Positions 11,038 to 22,124 of a stretch of DNA of 64,000 nucleotides are shown here, piece by piece. The notes beneath the pieces are model-generated. The model did no database searches and was not told the origin of the DNA. It saw only the letters and a list, made by a program, of their open reading frames with translations. Numbering within the stretch: the first letter of the stretch is position 1; the number at the start of each line of letters is the position of its first letter. Source of the DNA: Crambe crambe. Lineage: Eukaryota > Porifera > Demospongiae > Poecilosclerida > Crambeidae. The translations under genes and the position numbers were made by a program. The stretch covers positions 4,934,858 to 4,998,857 of the forward strand of contig OZ004598.1 in assembly GCA_963924555.1 (NCBI GenBank), written 5' to 3'.

Positions 11038-13546
11038 CTAGCTATCCTGATTTGTAGGTACTAGAGAATTATAATGTTCACCTAAGCCGTACTCATGGAG
11101 GTGGTACCTAGAAAAGAATAAAGGAAAAACTTGTTAAACATGAAGGTTTTCTACAAAATACTTCCCTCTCTCCCTGCCATTAATTTAAATGCCACTAATT
11201 TTCATCAAGTCGATAACTTACGATAGATTGAGTGGCTGCGTGTGTGTATACTCTTCTCCTATGCAGACCACTGGGACACTAGCCTGGTACACATTTATGG
11301 CGACTTTATAGATGTGTGAAAAGGCTCGAATCTAGCATACAGTGATCACAGCCATGAATGATGGCAAGAGTAAGTTAATCCCACATACCTCAAGCTGTCC
11401 ACCCCATGCTGCTGTTTCCACAACTTCGCGACAGTATTCATCAAATTGCTCTGTTATAAAATAAAACTTTCTTCACTCGCGATTACTAAAGCCCATGGCA
11501 ATACACTATCTTTCAGTGTACTATTCACCTTGAGTGAACTGGTTTCCAGTGTCAGGATGGGTGAGATAGGGCAAGAATTCAGAAGAGTTTGCATGGATAT
11601 AGTCACCACACTGGTTTCTCAGCTCAGCTACAGAAACCTGGTAATAAAAGAGTCACTGCTTTGTTTATGCAAATATGAAATTTCAGCCCTTGTCGCGAAC
11701 AAGGGTAGAGAAGACCTTTGTTCTGTATATCCAGCCAACAAGCCCTACATATACGTCACACTGAAGCTGTAAGCTATGGGTAGCTTCAGATATAGTGCAG
11801 TAGTGTACATGTATGTAGGGGATATACAGAACAGATTGAGCCCCTTCATCCCTACCCTTGTTTGCTTACTTTTTCGAGCAATATAATCATAGCCCAGGGA
11901 TCAGACTAATTGGGGCGAGCCTGAGCAAGCCCCACACTAGCGAGTTGGCTCTAGAATTCGCATTATAATATATATATATATCTCGTACGTCCTAATAATA
12001 GCTGTTTTTCTCTGCGACGATCATCTGGTAACATTACATCACAGTGCAGTAGACGCGCATGCATATATATAGAGCCTGAACAGAAAGAACGTCTTAGGAA
12101 GCGTAGATCGAGAAATCTAGAGACAATGCTGGCCCAGAGAAAAGAATGCCTCAAGCATCGAATAGCAGATGCTAACTAGCTACTAAAGAATGGATCAAAT
12201 TAGCAAGACCGCTGAACAGAAAGAAGAAAGTAGGAGATAGAAGGCACAGCTACAGAGAAAAGACAGCACTTGAGGGAGAGTGGCAAGTCAGCAATTGATG
12301 TCACAGACAGCTGAGGAAAAGAGAGGCCAGTCTCAGCGCTTGAGGGAGAGTGCAAGTCAGCAGTTGATGTCACAGACAGCTGGCCAGTCTCAGAGAATGC
12401 AGACCAGAGATTGTTTTCAGAAAGAGAGGACATTCTCATTGTTTCACCCTTGCTAAAAGGGAACATGCATCACATTCAGCTCAGGCTCGCCCCACAATGC
12501 ATTGCATTTGTCTAGTAGACCACCTACCTTTATTTTCATATGTACTGAGAGTTGATCACTGACAGCAGCATACAGACAATGACCATCAGGAGTGATATCT
12601 CTTATAGCCAGTCCCAGTGGAGTGAGGATGGAGTTTAATTTCTCTCTCTCCAGCTGCCGGGAGGAAACATTAGAGGCTTCCTCTGCCTCCATCTCGGCCA
12701 TTCTTTGTGCCTTCTCTCTTTCTTGTTGGGCTTTCTTGGCCTAGAGATGTCAAAAAATTATTGCTAAATTTGATGCAGTTAAATTTGATTGGTCAAAATT
12801 TGGTCAGATATCTGGGACATGAAATGGTCATAGTTGCTTCAAACTTCTTTCAGGTTATAATATACAGTACAAACCTTTCTTTTTTGAGCTCTGGATTTCT
12901 TCCCTGCCCCCACTTTCTCTCCATCTCCATTGGTCAGGGCATTTGTTTTCACAACCCCTGCATCGTCCTCACCTTCCCCTTTCCTCTCTCCCTCTAGAAC
13001 CTCACCTTTCCCCTCAAGACCTTGATTATTGGCCAAAAGAAATTGTGAGAAAGCAGAAACTTCAGCACTGTGGCGTGATTCCAACTCTTGCTGCAACAGA
13101 ACTATTTCAGCACAGATCTACAAAGGATGAATGTGGATTATATTGCAATATGGACTGTATTATTGAAAGTCCCTATAGTGTCATTCATTTGCCATGCCAA
13201 CAGTGGCTAGTTTCTTTAATGGTGTATGGATGATAATGGCTACTGTTGGCATGGAAACATGTCATACACTAAAGCTGACCTCTTTCTTTTTCTTCCTATC
13301 TCCCTTAGGAATTCCCTTTTTGAGAGCTTGTATTTTTCCTGTCAAAGAAAGAAAGGAGAAGAAAGAAAGAGAAAAAAAAAAAACCAAAAAAAAAACAACC
13401 AAAAAACAAAACAGTAGAATGACCCTTTCGTAACACAGTTTGGTACCTCTAAGCTCTTTAGTTTCTTTCCTTTGCTTCGTAAGGAGCTCCTCATAATCCT
13501 CATAGTCGAAATGAGAAGGAGTTGAAGACTCCCCTGTAGCAGCCAT
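11038..13546 (-). CDS. OTUD6B: OTUD6-like OTU-domain deubiquitinase
   Basis: Complete eight-exon gene: 13447-13546, 13280-13338, 12875-13117, 12528-12740, 11529-11637, 11389-11450, 11222-11331 and 11038-11107. The frame is consistent and gives 321 residues, similar to human OTUD6B. The N-terminal third is charged and helical, with KELRGKIQALKKGIPKGDRK resembling the family coiled coil. The OTU domain has the catalytic Cys in PDGHCLYAA (Cys about 189), then VAELRNQCGDYI, ETAAWGGQLE, IRAFSHIYKVAINVYQ and the catalytic His in YGLGEHYNSL. It should cleave ubiquitin chains in the cytosol; OTUD6B is linked to translation initiation and proteasome assembly. The large intron at 11638-12527 holds two inverted-repeat elements. 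Its start lies 203 bp from the divergent SLC17 start. OTUD6A versus OTUD6B cannot be separated this deep in animals. Confidence 0.93.
11117..11122 (+). promoter_or_regulatory. AATAAA signal, candidate poly(A) signal for the TRPA gene
   Basis: This is the first canonical plus-strand AATAAA after the TRPA stop at 10896. It lies beyond the OTUD6 last exon (11038-11107), in that gene's last intron, so use of it would give overlapping antisense transcripts. Confidence 0.4.
11698..11873. mobile_element. Foldback element in an OTUD6 intron
   Basis: The left arm (about 11698-11732), with AACAAGGGTAG and TTCTGTATATCC, is inversely repeated at about 11820-11873 as GGATATACAGAACAG and CTACCCTTGTT. A smaller hairpin, GAAGCTGTAAGCTATGGGTA then GCTTC, sits in the middle. 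No coding capacity; a MITE-like origin is inferred. Confidence 0.7.
11912..12493. mobile_element. Non-autonomous element with 15-bp perfect terminal inverted repeats
   Basis: GGGGCGAGCCTGAGC at 11912-11926 is the exact inverse complement of GCTCAGGCTCGCCCC at 12479-12493. The interior (about 550 bp) has a TATA-repeat run near 11970, an Arg/Glu-rich reading frame around 12075-12175 (EQKERLRKRRSRNLETML) and two direct copies of a block starting CTTGAGGGAGAGTG, near 12270 and 12340. No clear target-site duplication is visible. Reading frames are short and broken, so it looks like a remnant. Confidence 0.6.
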
Positions 13547-13749
13547 AGCGGAGACGTATTCTAATTAATGCTCATCATTCTTAAATCTAAAATAGAGCAC
13601 ACCACCAAAACTCATCGTACTTCTACTACACTATAGATATATGCAGGTGAGTTTCGTAGACCGGTGCGGTGTAGTAAGTAGTCGAATATGGTGTGTTATT
13701 AGGAAAGGGTAGCGTAGCAGCTAGTACAATCTTCTTAGTTACAGTCAGT
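13547..13749. promoter_or_regulatory. Bidirectional upstream region of OTUD6 and SLC17 genes
   Basis: Only about 200 bp separate the OTUD6 ATG (minus) and the first in-frame SLC17 ATG (plus). Both 5' UTRs and core promoters must lie here unless upstream non-coding exons exist. I see no clear TATA box. Confidence 0.5.
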
Positions 13750-16700
13750 ATGTATTATTCTTTTCCATTTGTAGTCCTCACCAGTTCTCCTTACCGGGCC
13801 CTTTCCCCTATGACCACAACATACCACTCTTCATTCCCACCACCACATGATACCAAGGTCCATACTGTCCGACCTTTAACCCAGACTCAACCATCAACCC
13901 TGGGCATGCACTTTGCTCTGGGCTCCAAAGCCAAAATGGCATTGACAAACAGTATAAGCAGACTCAACTCCAAGTTCCACATGCCCACATTCTCCTCAGG
14001 GACTTACTCCGGAGTCATACAGAACCAGTCAACATGGAGCGGCTCAGAGCAGTGTGTGTGGGTGGTGGTACTATTGGTGGGTGTGATCTTGCTGTATGGC
14101 AACCGGGTGGCACTACCCCTTGCCCTGGCTGAGCTAGAAGTGCCGGAAGTTCGTGATTGGGTATTGTACAGAAAGGTCGGTTGATTGACAATGATATGCC
14201 TACATTAATGCCTCTCCATATCACTTGACTATAGTGCCTACATTAATGTACACACACGAGAGTAACATACATTATTGTGGAGAAAGTGATGATAGGTCCA
14301 GTCACAACATACTGGGCTGGTAATGGAGACTTTGTGACCTTTGAACTTATAGTAAATATGCAGAGTTCTGCAGGTAGTGGTATGGTTGGCTATGAAACAG
14401 TCACTTTAACTATTCAAACAGACACTAAAATTTATATAGTAGCCCTAATACTCTCTACCTATGCTACTAGAGCTGTGATACATTTCAAGAATGATGTATA
14501 ATCACCATGTGCTATAATATGTGCTTTGTTGTGTTCACATGCCCTCAAATTTCACCTCTAGAAAAAAACTGTAACTGGAGAGCATGTTGAAAAGCATTGT
14601 GGCAATGTGCTAAGTTGCACCCTGACCTTAATGCATGACTCCAACCTTCACTTTCACCTCTTCTGAAACCTAAGCTGACAATTCCGCTGGGGAAATAGTA
14701 GATTTTTTTACTCTGTGTAAACTTACGCTGACAATTCCGCTGGGGAAATAGTAGATTTTTACTCTGTGTGTACATGAAACTATTCACACTGAGTTTGGTG
14801 CAAGCTTCCAAGCCTTGGTATTGAAATTCATCACCGTTATCATTGGGGAAGAAATGGCTGTTTTGTTCCACCAAGGTGACTCAGTTGAAATAAGCAGTGT
14901 CAGTACCATATCTTTATCGAGTAAGACAACCGTTGAGGAATCGACAATTGAAGGAGATCTGAGTGGAAAAGAAGTGACAGAATCGAGTGAAGCAAATATC
15001 ATTGTATTAGGGAAAGTTGGTGTGGGGAAGGCACGAATAATCAACGAAGCATTTCAGCAAGAAATCTTTGAGTGCAGAGCTGTGACAGAAGTGGTGAGGG
15101 GGGTCAGCCAAAGAGAAGCTAGTATTGAGATTGGCTTGTTCAAGTACAACATAAAGATGTTTGATACTTTAGAGATCATCAATAGGAGAGGATCTCGAAT
15201 CAAAATATCGAAAACGATGCATGCTCTTCATCAGTATGTGAACAACCTGTACCCACAAGGAGTCAATTTGATTCTATTGGTGTACAGGTATGAAGACATT
15301 TCTTCCTCTGAACGGAAGAGGCTGATTTATATCCTCAATCATCTAAATAAAGATAGCATACCTGATATTACTGCTCTGGTTATCACTGGATGCGCCCTCA
15401 AGAATGATACTGCTCGGAAGAGGATCATTTCAGCGTGTGAAGAGAACCCACAAATGCGAACAATTTGTCAATTTATTCTCAAAAGAGTGCACGTGGTTGG
15501 TTTTATCGATATCACTTCAGTCCCTGATGCCATGACAGAAATGCACCAGGCTGTGAACTACCGAGACGCTCTACCTATAAAAACTCTCATAGAGCAATCC
15601 CACTTTCAAGAACAGGTGACATCAGTACTCTTCTTCTACTCTGGCCGCTTTCACAGAGGGTGTTGCAAGTTCCCCTGGCATTACTGTCCGTGTTACGATC
15701 GCCTCTTTACCTGCTGGAGGTGGGGCTACACATGGGAAGAGTGTCTTCATGTATCACAGAAAGAAAATGCTTGACTGGTTGATAATCACTATCAAACTTT
15801 GCTACTTGCTCTTAAAACATTTCACATAATGTCTGTTGCATTGATGTTGTAAAGTCTATTTGATGCCTTAGTCATCCACTATAATTAGAGCAGATAACTT
15901 TCTCAATTCAAAACAGCTGATCACCCACTCCATGAGCTGGAAATTTGGATAAGAATTGAGAGAGTTATAGTGAATGATTAAGGGATTAAGTGATACTGTA
16001 ATTATCGTGGAGTAAAATTTTTGTGGGTTTTTGCAAGTTGAAGCTTGTTTCATGAAATCCACGAAAATTTTACCCCACGAAAAATTCCTGGTATACAGTA
16101 TTATATGGGAATCTTCTCTCTCCACCTTTAGGGTATGGTCCTGGGAACCTTCTATTCTGGGTACCTTTTTGGGCCTTCCCTGGGCTACTCTCTCTCCAAT
16201 CGCTATGGGGGAGAACTGGTGCAGATTGTATCTGCTGTCGTTTGGTCACTGGGCAACTTCTTCACCGTCTACTTGACTGCTTCCTCACACAACGTCCTTC
16301 TGTTCCTCTTTCGCTTCCTAACTGGAATGGCGCAAGGTTAGTGTGACAGTTTTATCAAGAAGGGAGAAGTTTAGGAGGACATGTGTCCCAGTGAGAACCA
16401 GCAGAGGGCAGGAGGTTTTGCTAGCCAAATTGTCTATACTTAATGCTCTGTCTTTCTCTACTTATGAGAAGAGTAATATCTTGGGATGGACTAATGACCC
16501 AATTATTTACTCACCCCTGAAATTAAGGCACCATTATAGTAAGAGAGTCCTAATAAAATTTTTCACTCAATTGATTTATTATATAGGCGCTCACTTTCCT
16601 GCTCTTCTCAGCATTCTTTCAAGGAGATCTCCAGAGAAAAAGAGGATGTTCCTATTCAGTGCAATCATCACGGGGTCACACATAGGGTGAGAGTTGTAAA

Positions 16701-18790
16701 TATATATAGGTGACTGTAGTCTGGCACAGACCAAGGTAACTGTGAAGTTGGTAAAGGGTAGATGTACTAAAAGTCTAGTTGGTAAAGGGTAGATGTATAC
16801 ACTGTAGTGATTGAAGCTGGTAAAGGGTACCTGTACTAAAGGTTGATTTATCTATAGTTCAATTTCCATGGGATTTATGAGTGCCCTCTCTATGAGATGG
16901 AACTTGCTGTCCTTTCTTATGGCCATCTTGGGAGTGTGCTGGGCCTTCCTTGTGCGAACCATGTACCATCACTCTGCAAGAAATCATAAAACCCACTACA
17001 AACTCTCCGAGAGCATCCACAAGGACAGTGGGAGTGGCATTGGCATCAATGGGACTGTTCAAGTAGGGATGGCACTGGGGGGAGGGAGGGAGAGGTTAAA
17101 GGTCGAAGTTCAGCCGCTTACAAGTGGATCTATGTCTAGTCTTAAATGGGAAATGATGATGTCTTCACCTCCTATCATGTGAGTATTTGGTATGGGGGAA
17201 CTATACTTATTTTTCCATCTCTATCTCTTCATTGTACAGTTCTCTATTTGGTGCCCACTTCTCTCTCTCTTTATTCCTGCACACTTCAATGTCGTGGCTA
17301 CCCACCTATTGGACTTCGACCTTTCTTCTGAAGCATAATGTACATAATTATTAGCTTACAGTGGAGTGAGGCAAATGTCACCTCATAAAAGAATTAGGAG
17401 GACTCCCCTTTAATTATGGAAAGAAGGTCGCCTCATAAAAGAATTACCTTTAATTAAGGAAAGAGTATGAGGAAGAACCCAATGTGTAATAGAGGAAAAT
17501 GTTCTATGTCCTGTCTTATTGATGTAAAGAAGGAAAGTGCATGGAAGGGAAGGTAGTCATGGTATTTGTTGTACATGTAGGATATCCTGATCTGGTTATG
17601 CTTAGTCTTGCCTTGGATCGCCATGCTGATTAGTTCGGCTACAACTATTTGGCTCTGTTATTGGCTGACCTCTCAAGGTATAGCAGTCACGGTACAAGAG
17701 GTGTGGTCAGTTCATTTAATAATGTCTGCTAAAGTCTATTTGCATTCACTTGATCCCTTTGATCATTCATTATAACTGCTATATATAACTTAACCAAATT
17801 TCAAAAACCAGCTCATAGAGTGGGTGATCAGCTCTCTGCTGGGTGGGAGCAAGTGAATGTAAGCAGCTATCCTACAGTACTTACTGCCCTAGAAAAATCT
17901 TTTAAAATTCATGTGTCTATTTATTATTTTACTCGTTTCATTTTTTGTTTATTTTACATACAGGTGTTGATGTAACCACTACCAGGAAAACCTTTACATG
18001 TCTGTCACTTGGAGGTTCGGCCTTCTTCCTCCTGGTGTTGGCTATGTGTACCCTGTGTGGACACACTGACGTCCAAGTCACTCTGGCACTTGTCACGTTA
18101 GCGTGCCTCTGTCAAGGATTTTCCACAGGGGGCCCCCTCCTCAATCCCATGGATCTTGCCCCCTCTTTCTCCGGGGTTCTCTTCTCTGCTATGGACACTG
18201 TTGGAGCTACTGCAGGTACTGTAAGATATTATAATTTTTATGCTACAAATTTTCATGCACAATTCGATATCGAAAACTAAAGAGTGGATTATCAGAACTA
18301 GAAATCACATTTTATGCTGACCAAATAATTATTATAACATCGTCTGATTACAATTTGCTTGATGAACAAATCAACTTTTATCTCTTAGTTCCAGAATATT
18401 GTCTACATTCTGATGTTCCGTGGCGCCTTATGAAATCACAGCGTGTGTCTGTGTGGCATGCACACTAGCTAGCAGATCATAAAATGGTCACACCTAAACT
18501 TGGTGGACTTCGTTTCCATAGTCACAGCTGTGGTTTCCTAGGATACAGTAGTAGCTGAACACTTAGTACCTACAGGAATCTGTATGAGACTGGACTGCTG
18601 GTATATAGTTAAATCATGTATTATTTATCTTCTCTTGTGTTCCGGTGTTACAATTTTGGGAGTTTTTCCTGAAAGGTCTCGGGCAATAATAGTACTCCAA
18701 TTTCTTTTGCCTAGTCTCTGATGATGCAATAGATGTTGCATTGCCATTTCATTATTTCCAGAGATCTAGGTAGCACTTCCAAAGGTTATG

Positions 18791-18828
<38 letters not shown>

Positions 18829-21748
18829 CCCCAAATGACATCATAAAACCACAAGTATGAAGTGATCCAAGGGGATGCTGTTTTAAAGCTGTAAGTGGGG
18901 GAGGGAGGAATGAACAGAATTCACTCTGCAAAAGGAGGGAGGCTGGTAGTCTAGTCTATTCAGGTACACGCCCACTTCCACCCACTCCCTGATTGTTCAA
19001 TGGCTGAAGTTGGATGCCCCCTTGTATGTGCTGTGTGTGTGTGTGTGTTGGAGGAGCCAAAGCAAACTGTCAGTTAACTGGTGACACTGTTGTATAGTGA
19101 GAGGAGTTAATTATGAACTGTTGTTGAACTGTTGTTTATAAGGATTGTGAGTTGGATGTTTAATCTGCTACCTTTACCTTTACAAGCGAGTATCCCACTT
19201 TCCTTTGATCCTTGATTGGAGTCCCTGACCAATTCGACTCTAGTACAGAATGGTTTCCTCATACAGAGTGTGTCTCTCACCTTGTATTGCTTGTCCATCA
19301 TCGTGAATAATTGGAGCCACTGGATCTTTGTAGATATGTGTAGTACATTCATCTGTGTGCTTGTGAGCAAGTTCAGTACTAAAGGACAGGATATCCTAAG
19401 GACTGCTGGTGTTGATATGAAGTCTCCAGGCCCAATTAAATCAAGTATGGCATCCCCATCTGAGCGAGATCAAGTCTTTGATGTTGCTGCACACCCTGCA
19501 TGCTGTAGTGACTGGAAGCATATCAAGGAAGTGAAGAAATATTCACCCTCAAGACATATATGGTTCTTCCTCATCCCTCCACATTTAATATCAATTTCTT
19601 TTGATGTCTTTCTCACACTCACATTAGTGGGTCATCTTCTCTTCTCTTTATAGTGGAACTTCAAACTAATTATCATTCTTAGCCTTGGAATCTCAAGCAG
19701 CCAATCAAGCTTTATGCAGATCATGTCAATAAAAGATCATTAATAGGGGCTCCTCTCTAAACAGGACACTATGATAAGCATCTCTCTCATCAGGACATCA
19801 TTTAAGGCACCACTCTAACCATGGGACATCATGCAATGGTTCATCTAGATGTTGTAATCAAATCACATGCAAGAAAATGGCTGAAGAAAAGGATATCCAA
19901 ACAAACAATTTGCACACTTCACTCTGGCTTCCTCTAAATTTGGCACTGTCCCCAAGCATCTACAGAGTCAGTTCTTTAAATGTTTGATGCATAACAGAGC
20001 ACATAAAGCGTATCCTGAAACCTAGTGTGGAAAAATCCCACAATATGACGTAGTTTGCTCTATATGTCTACAATGCATGCACATGGTTATCGGGTTTGAT
20101 GAAAATCTGTTACAGTGAAAATCCTATTCGGGATCATGCACTTGTCAGTATACATGCACTGCAATGGAAAATATAAGCTACGAATTTTTATATATCTGAT
20201 ACTCTAGAGCAATGTCCCTCTTCCCTGTTTGAAACTAAAACTGCTCAAAAGCAACATGCAGTACACACTGTGGTTTCCATAGTGAATGGAGACATCATAA
20301 AACACAATCATTTCTCTTTCCCCTTTCATATCATTGTGGTTCTATGGAGTTTGCTGTCTGTGAAATCCTGTAATCTTTGCATGCATTTAAGCAACATCCT
20401 TCCTACCCATGGGTACGCAGAAGATAGTTTAAATGACATCATGATTTGTGTTGTACTATATATAGAACAGTACTATATGCTTATTAAAGAAATAGATTGA
20501 GCTCCATGGAAACAATAATATGTCGTAAGTGCATATTTTGTGTCATGTAGCCAGTTCTGGATCATCTCTAACTTCTGCACATCAGCCACATGTGATGCTT
20601 GCATGCTATTGAGAAGCTTATCAATTAACATTGTTATTTATAGTTGGAATGAATTAAGTCGGTATTGGAGTAATGTTCCATGGCATTTCTCAACAAAGGA
20701 AAGCCAAGAGTTTGGAGGCTACAGTGTGTTCTTCTATTCAGCTGTCCTTTCAATAAGCCATTATGTATACACGCATGGGATATAATCTTGTTACTCTCTC
20801 CACTGGAATTCTATTATGATAACCTTCTAGTACTATCTCTATCTTTGAGCTGGTGGGAAGATAATGACCACAGTGTGCTCGACTTAGAGCTTATAATCTG
20901 TAATCTGACCATGCTTTATTGTAAGGGTGATAGCCATTCACCATAATTAAGTATCCACTACCTTGGGATTGCATTACAATATATAGATAATGATTGTTAA
21001 TTGTTGTAATGACAATTGGAATTTAAAATATCACACAGTTCCATCCCTGAATGATTCAACTACTCTCAAGTTATCTTATGACTGACGAGCTAAAACACAC
21101 CACACACAAGACTATATAATCTTTGGAGGGTTTTTATGTCCAAATTAACTTCCAAGGAATGAAATATGTTGTTTCCACAATTCCCTTTTTTGAGAGACTT
21201 CAAATCTCCATAATTATTGTCCTGTGATTTGGTGGCTAAGGAAAAGCTTGGCAATTGGCCATAATCATCTGTTAGGCTGGTAAATAAATCAAATTATTAG
21301 CTAGTGGCTATGGTGGTGTTGATTGTGTGTGAAAATTACAATTTATGTTAATAGATCTGTACCGATTGCTCTCAAATCTATTACTTCAAATTTCCTTTAT
21401 AAGGTGTGCTCAGAACAGTACTGATTCATCAGTATTTTTACCCCAAGGATTTTCAAAAATTTAAGTAAATTTACTATACACATTTTATATTAGCATTGCT
21501 TCTAAAAATGGCTGAAAATACTGAAAATGGGAGCACTCTATACTGAAATCAAAGTTCACAGGTTGGCGACACATCTTATTTTCTTTTCCTTTCCAGGTAT
21601 TCTTGGTGTGTGCATGACGGGCTTCATACTTCACTCTCTTGGCTCATCCTTGCTGGTATTTTTGCTGTCAGCTGTCTCCAATTTAATTGCTCTTGTGTTG
21701 TATGTGGCATTTGGCAGTGGACACAGATTACAGTTTGATGCTAGATGA
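13750..21748 (+). CDS. SLC17-family (SLC17A9-like) MFS anion/nucleotide transporter
   Basis: Eight exons, 13750-14175, 16132-16336, 16587-16686, 16858-17178, 17240-17339, 17581-17677, 17964-18215 and 21597-21748, encode an in-frame 550-residue protein. TM1 is the CVWVVVLLVGVILLYGNRVA segment. Family features are GYLFGPSLGYSLSNRYGGE, RFLTGMAQGAHFPALLSILSRR, SHIGSISMGFM, SMSWLPTYW, DVTTTRKTF and GGPLLNPMDLAPSFSGVLFS, then a final helix pair ending at DAR. The family exchanges organic anions or nucleotides at vesicle or plasma membranes. The order GMAQG...PLLNPMDLAP and the TTTRK motif fit SLC17A9 (vesicular nucleotide transporter) best, but substrate is not provable here. The loop after TM6 (about residues 265-350) is unusually long and hydrophilic. 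The start is uncertain: in-frame ATGs also lie at 13811 and downstream. Intron 1 holds a GTPase-like ORF; intron 7 is 3.4 kb. Confidence 0.85.
14664..14769. repeat. Two-copy tandem duplication, about 53 bp unit
   Basis: Both copies contain GCTGACAATTCCGCTGGGGA followed by AATAGTAGATTTTT and ACTCTGTGT. They lie just upstream of the GTPase-like ORF in SLC17 intron 1. Confidence 0.9.
14854..15774 (+). CDS. AIG1/GIMAP-like GTPase-fold ORF with degenerate nucleotide-binding motifs
   Basis: A 306-codon ORF wholly inside intron 1 of the SLC17 gene, same strand. The region from NIIVLGKVGVGKARI (P-loop G53-A60) through RAVTEVVRG, FDTLEI, VNLILLVYRYEDISSSERKR and ITALVITGC follows the G1 to G4 order of AIG1/GIMAP GTPases. 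The P-loop Ser/Thr is Ala (GKVGVGKA), the G3 DTPG is DTLE and the G4 position reads TGCALKND. It may therefore bind GTP poorly or not at all. The last 50 residues become Cys/Trp-rich and do not look family-like. Another forward frame continues open from about 15619 to 15828 and ends in a basic-hydrophobic tail (HRKKMLDWLIITIKL), suggesting a frameshift or splice near 15610-15620. It could be an independent nested gene, an SLC17 alternative exon or a decaying copy. Confidence 0.6.
   Translation: MAVLFHQGDSVEISSVSTISLSSKTTVEESTIEGDLSGKEVTESSEANIIVLGKVGVGKARIINEAFQQEIFECRAVTEVVRGVSQREASIEIGLFKYNIKMFDTLEIINRRGSRIKISKTMHALHQYVNNLYPQGVNLILLVYRYEDISSSERKRLIYILNHLNKDSIPDITALVITGCALKNDTARKRIISACEENPQMRTICQFILKRVHVVGFIDITSVPDAMTEMHQAVNYRDALPIKTLIEQSHFQEQVTSVLFFYSGRFHRGCCKFPWHYCPCYDRLFTCWRWGYTWEECLHVSQKENA
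15857..15992. mobile_element. Short inverted-repeat element, MITE-like, copy B
   Basis: The left side (TTAGTCATCCACTATAA, CTTTCTCAATTC) is inversely repeated on the right (GAATTGAGAGAG, TTATAGTGAATGATTAAG). The interior has AGCTGATCACCCACTCCATG followed by AGCTGG, shared with copies A and C. It also shares AAAGTCTATTTG just outside its left end with copy C. Confidence 0.75.
15993..16105. mobile_element. Foldback element, TACTGTA...CCACGAAAATTTT type, copy 1
   Basis: The left arm ATACTGTAATTATCGTGGAG continuing TAAAATTTTTGTGGG pairs with the right arm AAATCCACGAAAATTTTACC continuing CCACGAAAAATTCC and TATACAGTAT. It directly abuts MITE copy B and ends about 27 bp before SLC17 exon 2. It resembles the element at 56709-56834. 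Confidence 0.7.
17741..17860. mobile_element. Short inverted-repeat element, MITE-like, copy C
   Basis: Ends are GCATTCACTTG on the left and CAAGTGAATG on the right. Inside is TGATCCCTTTGATCATTCAT followed by TATAAC. The CCAGCTCATAGAGTGGGTGA block is the inverse of the shared core in copies A and B, so this copy is oppositely oriented. It lies in the SLC17 intron between exons 17581-17677 and 17964-18215. Confidence 0.75.
18216..21596. other. SLC17 intron 7 (3.4 kb)
   Basis: This intron is far longer than the gene's other introns apart from intron 1. It carries a (CT)n microsatellite at about 18794-18825 and a (GT)n run near 19030. A 145-codon plus-strand ORF (19216-19653) has no recognisable family features and I do not call it a gene. 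The rest is AT-rich with no feature I can support. Confidence 0.6.
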
Positions 21749-22124
21749 CCAAAGACAGTTATTATCATAATTATTTATATTAAGTACTTTTTTTCATCAT
21801 CTAATAATAATTAATTTTAGCAATAATAATAATTGCGCAGCCTGGATGTGGTCGTTCCATGCATTATACCGGTACGCGGTACCGCGGGTAAGTTTCCGGA
21901 TATGTAACAACAGCTAGATCCGCCCACAGAAATGGACTAATCGTGCACATAAGATCTCTGAGGTCGGAAGAATAGCAATCTATAATAGTAACTCCAAGTG
22001 GAGCAGCACACATCTGAATCTGAAGTTAGATCGGCTAAATCTAAGCTAAAACTTTATTGAAAAGAAGTGTGACTTTAGAAGAGAGATCTAAATAGTCTAA
22101 AGGCGTGAAGAAAAGAAAAAAAGA
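21749..22124. promoter_or_regulatory. Intergenic region and presumed G alpha promoter / 5' UTR
   Basis: The first part, after the SLC17 stop, is AT-rich. From about 21865 it becomes GC-richer, with the palindromic stretch GGTACGCGGTACCGCGGGT, then AG-rich sequence leading to the G alpha ATG at 22125. A start site in this part is likely but not defined. Confidence 0.4.

Noticed and set aside
19216-19653. 145-codon plus-strand ORF in SLC17 intron 7
   Set aside because: No recognisable domain and composition typical of intronic DNA; the flanking SLC17 exons splice over it in frame.
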